6,147 nt of DNA. Source: Bacillota bacterium (lineage in GTDB: Bacteria > Bacillota > Bacilli > Alicyclobacillales > SLC66). Where the stretch lies: contig JAJZAS010000100.1 of the NCBI GenBank assembly GCA_021799325.1, positions 1-6,147 of the forward strand, given 5' to 3'. The notes below the pieces were generated by a model that saw only the letters and a program-made list of their open reading frames with translations, did not search any database and was not told the origin of the DNA. Positions 5,829-6,147 of the stretch are shown here, piece by piece (position 1 is the stretch's first letter; every line of letters begins with the position of its first letter). The position numbers and the translations under genes are program-made.

Positions 5829-6143
5829 TTACTTGTCAAGCACTTCGCCAGATTTTTTTGCGAAACGAACTTTCGTCCCGTCTTGAAGTACTTTGTATCC
5901 AACCCTCGTCGGCTGACCGGTTTTTGGATCGACGATCATCACGTTGGACGCGTGAATAGGAGCTTCTCGCTCAATAATTCCGCCATCCGGATACTTAAAG
6001 CTCGGTTTAGTATGACGTTTGATCATGCCAACGCCTTCGATTACCACGCGATTTTTTTTCGGCAACACGGCAATGATCTTGCCTTTTTTGCCTTTTTCCT
6101 TACCGGCGATCACGATCACTTCGTCACCGGTCTTGGTTTTCAT
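5829..6143 (-). CDS. rplX: 50S ribosomal protein L24
   Basis: L24 (uL24) starts large-subunit assembly by binding the 5' domain of 23S rRNA and lies near the exit-tunnel mouth. The 104-residue product compares with 103 in B. subtilis. It opens with a KOW domain: KTGDEVIVIAGKEKGKKGKI at residues 4-23, then VLPKKNRVVIEGVGMIKRH (26-44). The second half has EAPIHASNVMIVDPKTG (60-76) and ends TRVGYKVLQDGTKVRFAKKS then GEVLDK. The ATG at 6143-6141 aligns with the B. subtilis start. Only four bases (AAAA on the coding strand) precede it in the window, so its ribosome binding site is not visible and a slightly longer reading cannot be fully excluded. Confidence 0.96.
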   Translation of the reverse strand: MKTKTGDEVIVIAGKEKGKKGKIIAVLPKKNRVVIEGVGMIKRHTKPSFKYPDGGIIEREAPIHASNVMIVDPKTGQPTRVGYKVLQDGTKVRFAKKSGEVLDK

Positions 6144-6147
6144 TTTT

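Noticed and set aside
5805..5840. Possible S8-binding hairpin at the rplX-rplE junction, as in E. coli autoregulation.
   Set aside because: I could not form a convincing stem with the expected internal features; this junction seems to hold only a spacer and a ribosome binding site. A covariance-model search would decide.

Overview
The window is a continuous stretch of the spc ribosomal-protein operon, read entirely on the minus strand. From right to left in window coordinates, which is 5' to 3' for the genes, it runs rplX (L24), rplE (L5), rpsN (S14, short zinc type), rpsH (S8), rplF (L6), rplR (L18), rpsE (S5), rpmD (L30), rplO (L15), secY, adk and a 3'-truncated map. Twelve genes are present: eleven complete, and map cut by the left window edge after 169 codons. 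No open reading frame on the plus strand looks real.

The organism is most likely a Bacillota of the class Bacilli. The gene order is the Bacillus order, S14 is the 61-residue four-cysteine form, adenylate kinase carries a four-cysteine LID as in Geobacillus stearothermophilus, and the ribosomal proteins resemble Bacillus subtilis homologues, as recalled, over nearly their full length. Base composition is intermediate rather than AT-rich, which would suit a Paenibacillus- or Alicyclobacillus-like lineage. I cannot name a genus from this alone.

The right half (about 2488-6143) makes nine ribosomal proteins: L24, L5, S14, S8, L6, L18, S5, L30 and L15. The left half makes the SecY translocon channel, adenylate kinase (nucleotide balance) and methionine aminopeptidase (N-terminal trimming of new proteins). 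Gaps between genes are only 1-33 nt, and adk and map overlap by 4 nt. Every start except that of rplX, whose upstream region is cut off, has a purine-rich Shine-Dalgarno sequence. No promoter or terminator is evident inside the window, so the block is probably one long transcript started upstream, beyond the right edge, and continuing past map (in relatives towards infA, rpmJ and the alpha operon).

This is a core, conserved region. I found no mobile element, repeat array, CRISPR or novel system. The points worth a second look are small: frequent GTG starts (map, rpsE, rplR, rplF, rpsN, possibly rpmD), ambiguous tandem starts for rpmD and secY, stop codons merged with downstream ribosome binding sites, and an isolated perfect -10-like hexamer at the rplO start.
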